Shown piece after piece: positions 33,693 to 41,916 of a DNA stretch of 64,000 nucleotides. Both the position numbers and the translations under genes were made by a program. The stretch comes from Hyphomicrobiales bacterium (GTDB taxonomy: Bacteria; Pseudomonadota; Alphaproteobacteria; Rhizobiales; Rhizobiaceae): assembly GCA_024225445.1 (NCBI GenBank), contig JAAEMP010000200.1:1-64000 (forward strand), written 5' to 3'. Numbering within the stretch: position 1 is the stretch's first letter; the number at the start of each line of letters is the position of its first letter. The notes beneath the pieces are model-generated. The model ran no database searches. It had not been told where the DNA came from and saw only the letters and a list, made by a program, of their open reading frames with translations.

Positions 33693-35711
33693 ATGGGTAG
33701 CACATGGAAAGTTGGCATTGATATCGGTGGGACGTTCACCGATGTGATCGGTATCAACAACCAGAGCGGTGAAATCAGAACCGCCAAGGTGCGCAGCCAG
33801 ACCAGAGATCCTATCGCCAGTATTGTTGCGGCATATCATTCCATTGGCGTCGATTGGAATAATGTCGACGATCTTATGCACGGCACGACTCTGGCAACCA
33901 ATGCTATTGTTGAGGGAAACATCGCCCCTGTTGCCCTGATAGCCACTGAAGGGTTTCGCGATACTATCGAAATTGGTCGCCAGAACCGTCGCGAACTTTA
34001 TCAATTGCATGTTACACCAAAACTACCGCCTCTGGTTCCCGAAGAGCGCCGGATAGAGGCCCTGGAGCGTATAGGCCCGGAAGGCCAGGTTCTAAAGCGA
34101 CTGAGCGAGAATGAGGCTATCCGGATTGCAGAAGTTGTTGGCAAATTGAATGTCGAGGCTGCCGCGGTTGCCCTGCAGCATTGTTACGTCAATTCCAGCC
34201 ACGAAAAGAAACTGGGGGACAGGTTGGCGGGAGCTGTCAAATACGTGGCTCTTTCGCATGAAATGAGCCCAGAGCCGCGGGAGTTTGAGCGAACCAACAC
34301 AACTATTCTGAACGCGGCTCTTATGCCTTTGACGGTAGGTTATCTGAATAAACTTCAAGCAGGTGCCGGAGACACTACGAATGTTCATTTGTTTCATTCT
34401 GCCGGTGGAATGGCATCTGGTGCTGCTGTCAAGAGGCGCCCCCTGGCGCTAGCACTGTCAGGCCCCGCGGCTGGTGTGGCAGCGGCTGGCAAAATTGCCA
34501 CTGAACTGAAACTGGGTAACGCCATCGGCTTTGATATGGGTGGCACCACCACCGATACCTGTGTGGTTATTGAAGGCCGGGTTCAGGTCAGCAGCGATCA
34601 GCATCTAGCCGGACTGCCGGTGCGACAGTTGATGACGGCGGTTGAATCCATTGGAGCCGGCGGCGGCTCCATTGCGCGCACCCTTGGAACTGCTGTGCGG
34701 GTTGGCCCTGACAGCGCCGGAGCCGAGCCGGGACCGGCCTGCTATGGTCTGGACGGCGTACTGCCGACGGTAACTGACGCCAATATGGTATTGGGATTTT
34801 TGAGCACTGAGCGCTTGCTTGGTGGTGTACTGCGTCTGGTGCGCGACAAGGCGGAAACCGCGATGAGTACGTTAGGTAAGGCACTTGAAAAGTCGGTCCA
34901 TGAAACCGCAATTGGTGTTTACCGGATTGCCAACGCTTCCATGGCCCGTGCTCTGCACCGGGTTACTGTTGAACGTGGAGTAGATGCCCGCGGCTGCTCG
35001 CTGATTGCCTTTGGAGGAGCCGGGCCAATGCACGCGGTGGCACTGGCTCAGGAATTCGGTATTTCCACAGTGGTGGTACCCAAGTTTTCCAGCGTATTTT
35101 CCGCCCTCGGCTGTCTGACCGCCGAACTCAGCTATGCTGAACAGCACACTATTAGCCTGTCAAGCCTAGAATGGGATCAGCAAAGGATCGATGCCCAATG
35201 TCAATCCATGATGGATCGTCTCAGTGCACCGGTCTTGGCAGCAGGAAACAAGACAGGAGACATTAAAGCCAGCTTTGTTGCTCTGATCCGCTATGCCGGG
35301 CAAAGCGACAGCATTGAGGTGGCATTTGAACTGCCTTGTGATCCCGAAATCCTTGGCCGGGATTTTCAAGCCCGGCATAATAAATTATTCGGATTTACTA
35401 CCGATGAGCCGTGGCAGTTTGAAACGCTGCGGGTCACGGTATCAGCGCCTGCACAAAGCAATATTGACGAATTACAGGAGACTGTTCTGCAGGAATCCAC
35501 AAATCCGATATCAGTAGATGAATGCTGGTTTGATGCAAAAGGGCCGGTTTCAACCCGGCGCTTTGAAAGAGGAGCACTGCCGGTCGACTGGGCCATAGAA
35601 GGCCCGGCAATTATTGAGGATAACTGGTCGACAATTGTCGTGCCTCCCGGTGCAACGGCGCAACTTCATCGTTCAGGGCATCTGATCATTGATACCGGAG
35701 TTGTGTCATGA
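33693..35711 (+). CDS. hydantoinase/oxoprolinase subunit A (HyuA)
   Basis: About 672 residues from ATG 33693 (MGSTWKVG); an upstream TTG (33630) gives a longer, unconserved head. An ASKHA-type ATP-binding protein with DIGGTFTDV, HGTTLATNAIVEG, the central GFDMGGTTTDTCV phosphate loop, ESIGAGGGSIA and FGGAGPMHAVALA. HyuA with HyuB makes ATP-dependent N-methylhydantoinases, 5-oxoprolinases and aryl-ketone carboxylases. Next to methyl-amine enzymes, ATP-driven opening of a lactam or hydantoin-like ring is the best guess. The stop overlaps the HyuB ATG (ATGA). Confidence 0.9.
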   Translation: MGSTWKVGIDIGGTFTDVIGINNQSGEIRTAKVRSQTRDPIASIVAAYHSIGVDWNNVDDLMHGTTLATNAIVEGNIAPVALIATEGFRDTIEIGRQNRRELYQLHVTPKLPPLVPEERRIEALERIGPEGQVLKRLSENEAIRIAEVVGKLNVEAAAVALQHCYVNSSHEKKLGDRLAGAVKYVALSHEMSPEPREFERTNTTILNAALMPLTVGYLNKLQAGAGDTTNVHLFHSAGGMASGAAVKRRPLALALSGPAAGVAAAGKIATELKLGNAIGFDMGGTTTDTCVVIEGRVQVSSDQHLAGLPVRQLMTAVESIGAGGGSIARTLGTAVRVGPDSAGAEPGPACYGLDGVLPTVTDANMVLGFLSTERLLGGVLRLVRDKAETAMSTLGKALEKSVHETAIGVYRIANASMARALHRVTVERGVDARGCSLIAFGGAGPMHAVALAQEFGISTVVVPKFSSVFSALGCLTAELSYAEQHTISLSSLEWDQQRIDAQCQSMMDRLSAPVLAAGNKTGDIKASFVALIRYAGQSDSIEVAFELPCDPEILGRDFQARHNKLFGFTTDEPWQFETLRVTVSAPAQSNIDELQETVLQESTNPISVDECWFDAKGPVSTRRFERGALPVDWAIEGPAIIEDNWSTIVVPPGATAQLHRSGHLIIDTGVVS

Positions 35712-37336
35712 CCCGGAAACCGATCACCATGCCTGATCCCTTTACGATAGAGGTTATCCGTAACGCATTGACAGCAATTGCCGAGGAAATGTCACTGATC
35801 GTCATGCGCTCGGCGCGCTCTCCCCTGCTGCGCGAAGCCGGTGACCTGTCATCGGCGCTGACCGATGCGAAGGGCAATCTGATTGCCCAGGGGCGTGATA
35901 TTCCAGCCCATCTCGGGGTCATGGGTTCCACCGTGCAGGAATTTCTCAAGCGTATTCCCGCAACCCGGCTTCAGCCCGGTGACGTATGGTTCATGAATTT
36001 GCCCGAGGCTGGGGGCAACCACCTGCCAGACGTTAAGGCGATCCGCCCGATATTTGCTGAAGGCGAGATTCAGGCCTATGCGGTCAGTCTGGCTCACTGG
36101 GCCGATATTGGCGGCGCACGTGCCGGCAGCTATGTGCCGGACGCCCGCGATGCCTGGCAGGAAGGCCTGCGCATACCACCACTTCGAGTGTTTACCAGTG
36201 AGGGAGCGGATCGGGAAAAGCTGGATGTGATCCTGTCCAATGTGCGTGGTGCCGAGGAACGTGAAGGTGATATTCTGGCCCAAATGGCCTCGACCTATTC
36301 AGCTGATGAGCGCATGCAGGAGGTTTTCTCGCGCTATCAGGCAACGGTAGTGCAGGCCGCCATTGCAAACCTGCATGATCAATCGGAGGCAGAAATGCGT
36401 GCTGCCATACTCACCATTCCCAACGGGGTTTATGAAGGTGAGGACTGGCTTGATGATGACGGTCCGGGACGTGATCCGATTGCTGTGCGCGTTAGAATTG
36501 AAATCAACGATGATGAAGCAACATTTGATTTTTCGAAAACTGCTGACGCTTGTGCCGGACCGATGAACGCAACTCCCTTCACCGCATCTGCCAGCGTGTT
36601 TTATGCCATGAAAGTCATTGCCGGCCCGGATATCCAGCCCAATGCGGGATGTGCACGACCTGTCAACATCATAACCCGTGAAGGGTCGCTTTTGCATCCG
36701 CCCGTGGACAAGCCGGTCGTTGCCGGCAATCATGATACCTCGCAAAGGATCGTCGATGCAATTTTCAAGGCTTTCGAGAAGGTGGTTCCCGAGCGTTTGA
36801 CCGCTGGCGGCTCCACTACATCAGGCCTGTTGCTTTTCAGCGGGCGCGATCCACGCACCGGAAAATGGACCACGCTTTACGAAGTGCATGGCGGCGGCGA
36901 AGGCGCACGGCATGATCGCGACGGTATGTGCGCGGTGCGCCCGCACATGTCCAATGTCATGAACACACCCGCTGAAGTGATCGAAGCCAACTATCCCATA
37001 CTCATTGAAAATCAGGCCCTGCGTCGCGGTTCTGGTGGTAATGGGCTGCACAAAGGTGGTGACGGGCAGGTTCGCACCTACCTGATCAACGCTGCTGGGT
37101 TGGTTATGACGACTATTGTCGAACGATGCATCGTTCCCCCTTACGGTCTACAGGGGGGAGAGCCGGGTAAAACGTTCGAAATCACCCATGAGCAGGCCTC
37201 GGGAGAGGTTAGCCAACTTGCCGGAAAAACCCATGTCAGCCTTGATAAGGGTGACAGGATCATCATAAAAACAAGTGGCGGCGGCGGCTATGGGACTCAA
37301 AATGGCAATACCGCCAACTCAACAGGGAGAAACTAA
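35708..37336 (+). CDS. hydantoinase subunit B (HyuB)
   Basis: 542 residues of the HyuB family: PFTIEVIRNALTAIAEEM at the start, then SALTDAKGNLIAQGRDIPAHLG, HWADIGGARAGSY, the NHDTSQRI block and the C-terminal GGEGARHDRDG, ALRRGSGGNGLHKGGDG and KTSGGGGYG. It supplies the hydrolytic or carboxylase part of the complex while HyuA handles ATP. Translationally coupled to HyuA; one base separates its stop from the next ATG. Confidence 0.92.
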   Translation: MTRKPITMPDPFTIEVIRNALTAIAEEMSLIVMRSARSPLLREAGDLSSALTDAKGNLIAQGRDIPAHLGVMGSTVQEFLKRIPATRLQPGDVWFMNLPEAGGNHLPDVKAIRPIFAEGEIQAYAVSLAHWADIGGARAGSYVPDARDAWQEGLRIPPLRVFTSEGADREKLDVILSNVRGAEEREGDILAQMASTYSADERMQEVFSRYQATVVQAAIANLHDQSEAEMRAAILTIPNGVYEGEDWLDDDGPGRDPIAVRVRIEINDDEATFDFSKTADACAGPMNATPFTASASVFYAMKVIAGPDIQPNAGCARPVNIITREGSLLHPPVDKPVVAGNHDTSQRIVDAIFKAFEKVVPERLTAGGSTTSGLLLFSGRDPRTGKWTTLYEVHGGGEGARHDRDGMCAVRPHMSNVMNTPAEVIEANYPILIENQALRRGSGGNGLHKGGDGQVRTYLINAAGLVMTTIVERCIVPPYGLQGGEPGKTFEITHEQASGEVSQLAGKTHVSLDKGDRIIIKTSGGGGYGTQNGNTANSTGRN

Positions 37337-37337
37337 C

Positions 37338-38120
37338 ATGAGGCTAGAAGGTAAAAACGCAATTATTACCGGTGCGGCCCAAGGCATGGGCAGTACGATT
37401 ACCGAAACCATGGCCAGCGAAGGCGCTGATCTGGTTCTTGTTGCCCGCTCGGCTCAACCGATCGAGGAACTGGCCGAGAAAATTCGTAACACCGGGCGCC
37501 GGGTGTTGGCAATTACTGCTGACACCACGGATGAAGAACAGGTAGTTGCAATGGTGGACAAGGCCACAGAGTTTTTTGATGGCCGCATAGATATTCTGGT
37601 AAATGCCATGGGCGCGACAGGGCCGATTGAAACACCGGTCTGGGAAATCAGCCCGGAGGACTTTTCTGATCTTTTGCGCAAGAATGTTATCGGAGTGTTT
37701 TTGCCAATGAAGCACATCATCCCGTCAATGATCAAGAAACGCTATGGCAAAATTGTAACAATTGGTGGCGGCTCCGGTATGCGCGGGTATCGGTACCGAG
37801 CGGGATACAGCTCTTCGAAATGGGCAATTCGTGGATTAACACGCACATCTGCTATCGACTGCGGTGAGCACAATATCAATGTTAATGCCATCATGCCAGG
37901 GATCGTTGAAACACCGCGAATGCACAAGCTTTGTCACGAAAAGGCAAAAACCAAGGGGACGACCTATGACGAAGAATATGCCGAATATGTTGCGGAAATG
38001 CCCTTGCTGCGGGTAACCACGCCACAGCACATCGCCGATGCGGTGATTTTTTTGGCCAGCGATGAATCCGAAAACATGACCGGTCAGGAAATGCCAATCG
38101 ATGGCGGCTGGACGGCCTAA
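37338..38120 (+). CDS. short-chain dehydrogenase/reductase (SDR)
   Basis: 260 residues from ATG 37338 after GGGAGA (a longer frame back to 37275 overlaps HyuB and lacks family similarity). Classical SDR: GAAQGMG nucleotide loop, NAMGATG (NAG-type strand), the S-Y-K triad in GGGSGM...GYSSSK, and the C-terminal GQEMPIDGGW. NAD(P)-linked oxidation or reduction of a hydroxyl/keto intermediate in the pathway is likely. An insertion before the end (CHEKAKTKGTTYDEEYAEYVA) is longer than usual and may shape the substrate pocket. Confidence 0.9.
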   Translation: MRLEGKNAIITGAAQGMGSTITETMASEGADLVLVARSAQPIEELAEKIRNTGRRVLAITADTTDEEQVVAMVDKATEFFDGRIDILVNAMGATGPIETPVWEISPEDFSDLLRKNVIGVFLPMKHIIPSMIKKRYGKIVTIGGGSGMRGYRYRAGYSSSKWAIRGLTRTSAIDCGEHNINVNAIMPGIVETPRMHKLCHEKAKTKGTTYDEEYAEYVAEMPLLRVTTPQHIADAVIFLASDESENMTGQEMPIDGGWTA

Positions 38121-38207
38121 TACCAGGGAGCGTAAATAGTGATCCATATGGCGATTGTTTGCGCTCTTTGGCACCAGGATTTGTTGATCCCGAATGGAGA
38201 ATAACTG

Positions 38208-39071
38208 ATGTTACCACATTTTGAACTGTCCCAACCAAAATCTCTGTCAGAGGTGTTTGGCTCTCTGGCGGCTGGCAAAGGGCGACCATTTGCTGGTGGA
38301 ACGATCCTGGTACCAGATCTGCGTGGCGGGAGCGAAACATCCCGTCGTTTCATCAGCCTCGCGCAGATTGACGCGCTTCGCTACATCAAACATGAGGAAA
38401 CGGGCACGACGATGGGGTCGGGCACGACGATCGCCGATATCCTGAAGGATCAGGGAATGGTCTCTGCTGCACCAGCACTTGTCGCAGCGTCTGATATTTT
38501 TGCTGGTGCCATGGTTCGAACTGCGGCAACGGTCGGCGGCAATATCTGCTGTGGATCACCATCTGCCGACACGGTACCCTCTTTGCTGACACTGGGGGCA
38601 GCGGTGACGCTGTGCAGTGAGAAAGAAACACGCAAAGTTCCATTGAATGAGTTTTTTCTTGGTTACAAGAAATTGATTCTTCGACCTGACGAATTGTTAA
38701 CTGCGATATCCTGGCGACCCCTTCAGCCAGGCAGCGCCCATTTATTTTATAAACTTGCCCGGAGAAAGGGTGATGCAATTACTGTTACTGGTGTTTCTGT
38801 CATGATTGCGGTAAGCGGCAATATATGCAGTGAAGTACGTATTGCCCTTGGTTCGGTTGCGCCAACGGTTTTTCGCGCCGATCAGGCTGAAGATTTGTTG
38901 CGTGGCCAGATACTGACTTCTGAACTTATTGAAAAGGCGGCGAAAGCAGCTGCAGATCAATGCCGCCCGATCGACGATAACCGTGCGTCAGCCGCTTACC
39001 GCCTGCAAACCGCCGAGGCGCTGGTGCGGCGCCTGTTGACCCAGGCCTGGCAAAAGGCCAGTACCACCTAA
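38208..39071 (+). CDS. Mo hydroxylase FAD subunit (CoxM/XdhB-like)
   Basis: 287 residues: FAD-binding PCMH-type domain with PFAGGTILVPDLRGG and the TVGGNICCGSPSADTVPSLL loop that holds the flavin, followed by the CO_deh_flav_C domain (from about residue 180). Accepts electrons from the 2Fe-2S subunit encoded next and passes them to a soluble or quinone acceptor. TGGAGA precedes the ATG by seven bases. Confidence 0.92.
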   Translation: MLPHFELSQPKSLSEVFGSLAAGKGRPFAGGTILVPDLRGGSETSRRFISLAQIDALRYIKHEETGTTMGSGTTIADILKDQGMVSAAPALVAASDIFAGAMVRTAATVGGNICCGSPSADTVPSLLTLGAAVTLCSEKETRKVPLNEFFLGYKKLILRPDELLTAISWRPLQPGSAHLFYKLARRKGDAITVTGVSVMIAVSGNICSEVRIALGSVAPTVFRADQAEDLLRGQILTSELIEKAAKAAADQCRPIDDNRASAAYRLQTAEALVRRLLTQAWQKASTT

Positions 39072-39086
39072 CGAAGGAAAACGCCG

Positions 39087-39575
39087 ATGCCACAAGAAAA
39101 GATCGTAACCCTTCGGGTGAATGGTAAAGAGGTTAAATTCATCGCTCCCGCCCACCGCACTCTGCTGGAGGCGCTTCGTCATGAAGGATTCGTTGAGATA
39201 AAATGCGGCTGTGAAAAAGGTGACTGCGGTGCCTGTGCGGTTTTGCTTGACGGCAACCCGGTTGATAGTTGCCTCACCCTCGCCTGGCATGCAGAAGGAA
39301 GCGAGGTAACGACCATCAAGGGTCTTGGCCAACCGGATAATCCCGATCCGTTGCAAACGGCCTTCATCGAAACCGGTGGAGCCCAGTGCGGCTATTGCTC
39401 GCCAGGCATGATCATAGCCGCACGGGCTTTATTGAATGATAATCCGAATCCAAATCTAGCTGATATAAAAAAGGGTTTGGCCGGCAATCTGTGCCGTTGC
39501 ACCGGATACACCAGGATATTTGAGGCGGTCGAACTTGCCGCCCGCAAGATGCGCAAGGAGAGCGAACAGTCATGA
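39087..39575 (+). CDS. Mo hydroxylase 2Fe-2S subunit (CoxS-like)
   Basis: 162 residues with both clusters: plant-type site C42, C47, C50, C62 and the helical site C101, C104, C136, C138 (CGYC...CRC). The QCGYCSPGM loop contacts the molybdopterin of the large subunit. Its stop overlaps the ATG of the large-subunit gene (ATGA). The complete set of three subunits is in the order medium, small, large, as in CO-dehydrogenase-type operons. Confidence 0.94.
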   Translation: MPQEKIVTLRVNGKEVKFIAPAHRTLLEALRHEGFVEIKCGCEKGDCGACAVLLDGNPVDSCLTLAWHAEGSEVTTIKGLGQPDNPDPLQTAFIETGGAQCGYCSPGMIIAARALLNDNPNPNLADIKKGLAGNLCRCTGYTRIFEAVELAARKMRKESEQS

Positions 39576-41905
39576 GCGAGATCGATACTTCTCCTAACTA
39601 CATTGCCAATGTGAACCTGCGGCAGGTTGGCAAGAACAAACCCCGCAATGACTCCCCCACCAAGGTTTTTGGCCGGGCGGTCTATGCCGGCGATTTTCAC
39701 ATGGACGGCATGCTCTATGCCAAGGTCCTGCATTCTGATCGTGCTTGTGCCAACATTAAAAGTGTCAATACTTCTGCTGCCAGGGCGCTTGAAGGAGTGC
39801 ATAGCGTGTTAACCGCAGAAAACCTTCCAGCCAGCAATGCAGTCATGACCGATCTCCCGGGGCAGGTCGGAGGTGGCACCAAGAACACCAAACAGCCGAT
39901 TTTGGCGAAGGAACGTGTGCGGTTCTACGGAGAGCCTATTGCGCTGGTAGCGGCAGAATCCTACGAGCTTGCCCAGAAGGCTCTTGAACTGATTGTGGTG
40001 GATTTTGAGGAAACCGAAGGGGTCTTTGATGCGTTTGAAGCACAAAAGCCGGATGCCCCTGTTGTTTATGGCGACGACAACATCGTTGCCGCTTACAAGA
40101 TTCGCAAAGGTGATATTGAGAAAGGGTTTGCCGAGGCAGACTATGTTTTGGAAAATACGTTTTCCTCGCAATATCAGGAGCAGGCATTTTTGGAACCAGA
40201 GGCCGCTGTGGCGTGGGTGGATGAACATGACATGCTCAATATCCGCTCTTCCACGCAGGTAGTTGAACACTTCCGCGCCGTAGCCGATGCTTTGGGTCTA
40301 CCCCACAACAAGGTACATTTGCAGGCACCATATGTAGGCGGCGGTTTTGGTGGCAAAGAGGTCATGACAATCGAGGTCTGGCTGGCCCTGCTGGCAATGG
40401 ATTCACAACGCCCGGTAAAATTAGTCCAGACCCGTGAGAACTCGTTCGTTTCACATGGTCCCCGCCATCCGTTCACATTTACCCACAAAACCGGGGTAAC
40501 GAAAGACGGCAAAATTACCGCAATGAAAATTACTGCTACCTCAGACGCCGGTGCTTATGCCAAGCTCAGTCCCTATATTCTGCTTTATGCCACTGTCGGT
40601 GCAACCGGTCCTTATCGGGTCGATAACCTTTGGATTGATTCAACCTCTGCTGCCACCAACAACCTGCCAACCTGCGCCTATCGAGGATTTGGCACGATGC
40701 AGGCAAACACGGCCTGCGAAGCACAGATTGAGGAACTGGCCAGGCTCATCGGCATGGATTCACTTGATCTCAGGCGAAAGAACTTCATCAAGACAGGAGA
40801 TCCGAACACCACCGGACAGATTATCCGTAGTGCTGTCTGGTCTGATCAATGCGCCACTAAAGCGCTGACCGCCCTTGGAGAGCGTCAGGAAAAAACCGAT
40901 ACACATCTTTTTGGTCATGGGCTTGCATGTTATCAGCAAAGCTATGGACGTATCCGATGGATGAAGGACACATCTGAGAGCTGGGTTGGCCTGGAAGTAG
41001 ATGGCACCGCCATTGTCCGATGTTCCGTCACCGATATCGGTGCCGGGCAAATGTCGTCTCTGGCGCAGATCACCGGGGAAATCCTCGGAGTGCCAATGAA
41101 TGAGGTTACGGTCTATTTTGGCGACGGACATGTTAATCCGCTGGGCGGAACCTCAACCGCCAGTCGCGCTTTGTACATGACCGGCAAGGCAACCGAACTG
41201 GCTGCCAGGAATGTGCGCAACAATCTTCTAGAGTGCATGGCGGAGCATTTCAGTGTGTCGCCCGGTGAGTTGGACCTGGGCGATTCAAAGGTCTTTGTGA
41301 TCGATGATCCAGAACGCTCTATGTCGATCAAGGAAATGGTTAAACACTGCGCCTCGCTTGGGGTGCATCGTCACTCGCTGGAGATTTATCGGGCTCCTAC
41401 CAGCGAAGGTCTTGATCCCGAAACCGGACAGGGCGAAGTGTTTCCTGATTTCACCTATGGTGCACACGCTGCCAGCGTGTCGGTTGACATTGATACAGGT
41501 GAGGTCAACGTGATCAAAAGTGTTGGAGCCCACGATGTGGGCCAGGCGATAAATCTGCGAACAGTGGAAGGGCAGATCGAGGGCAGTGCGCTGATGGGGC
41601 AAGGTTTTGCCCTGAGCGAAGAATTGATTTTGGAAAAGGGTATTCTTCAAAACGGTTCTTTCAGCGAATACCTGATCCCCACTTCTGAAGATGTTCCGGA
41701 TATTCAGTCCATTGTTCTTGAATCGCGCAGTGGCCTTGGCCCGTTTGGCTCCAAGGGAATTGGTGAGCCGGTGCTGGCCCCGGTTGCGGCCTCGATTGTA
41801 AATGCTGTGGCGGATGCAATTGGGTCCCGTATCCATGATCTTCCGCTGACACCGGAAAAAGTTCTGGCAGCCATCACAGCAAACAAAGCCGCGACCGGCG
41901 AATAA
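39572..41905 (+). CDS. Mo hydroxylase molybdopterin-binding subunit (XDH/nicotinate-dehydrogenase-like)
   Basis: 777 residues: Ald_Xan_dh_C domain (about 30-145), then the Mo-cofactor domain with YVGGGFGGKE (254-263), AYRGFG (369-374) and the terminal GSKGIGEP block with the catalytic Glu near 732. AYRGFG in place of AYRCSF excludes a form I CO dehydrogenase, so it is a purine/N-heterocycle or aldehyde-type hydroxylase that inserts water oxygen into a C-H bond. With hydantoinase genes upstream, hydroxylation of a nitrogen ring is plausible. Confidence 0.92.
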   Translation: MSEIDTSPNYIANVNLRQVGKNKPRNDSPTKVFGRAVYAGDFHMDGMLYAKVLHSDRACANIKSVNTSAARALEGVHSVLTAENLPASNAVMTDLPGQVGGGTKNTKQPILAKERVRFYGEPIALVAAESYELAQKALELIVVDFEETEGVFDAFEAQKPDAPVVYGDDNIVAAYKIRKGDIEKGFAEADYVLENTFSSQYQEQAFLEPEAAVAWVDEHDMLNIRSSTQVVEHFRAVADALGLPHNKVHLQAPYVGGGFGGKEVMTIEVWLALLAMDSQRPVKLVQTRENSFVSHGPRHPFTFTHKTGVTKDGKITAMKITATSDAGAYAKLSPYILLYATVGATGPYRVDNLWIDSTSAATNNLPTCAYRGFGTMQANTACEAQIEELARLIGMDSLDLRRKNFIKTGDPNTTGQIIRSAVWSDQCATKALTALGERQEKTDTHLFGHGLACYQQSYGRIRWMKDTSESWVGLEVDGTAIVRCSVTDIGAGQMSSLAQITGEILGVPMNEVTVYFGDGHVNPLGGTSTASRALYMTGKATELAARNVRNNLLECMAEHFSVSPGELDLGDSKVFVIDDPERSMSIKEMVKHCASLGVHRHSLEIYRAPTSEGLDPETGQGEVFPDFTYGAHAASVSVDIDTGEVNVIKSVGAHDVGQAINLRTVEGQIEGSALMGQGFALSEELILEKGILQNGSFSEYLIPTSEDVPDIQSIVLESRSGLGPFGSKGIGEPVLAPVAASIVNAVADAIGSRIHDLPLTPEKVLAAITANKAATGE

Positions 41906-41916
41906 GAGGAGAAGTT

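Noticed and set aside
39572-41905. Carbon monoxide dehydrogenase large subunit
   Set aside because: The active-site loop reads AYRGFG, not AYRCSF, so a CO-oxidising form I enzyme is unlikely.
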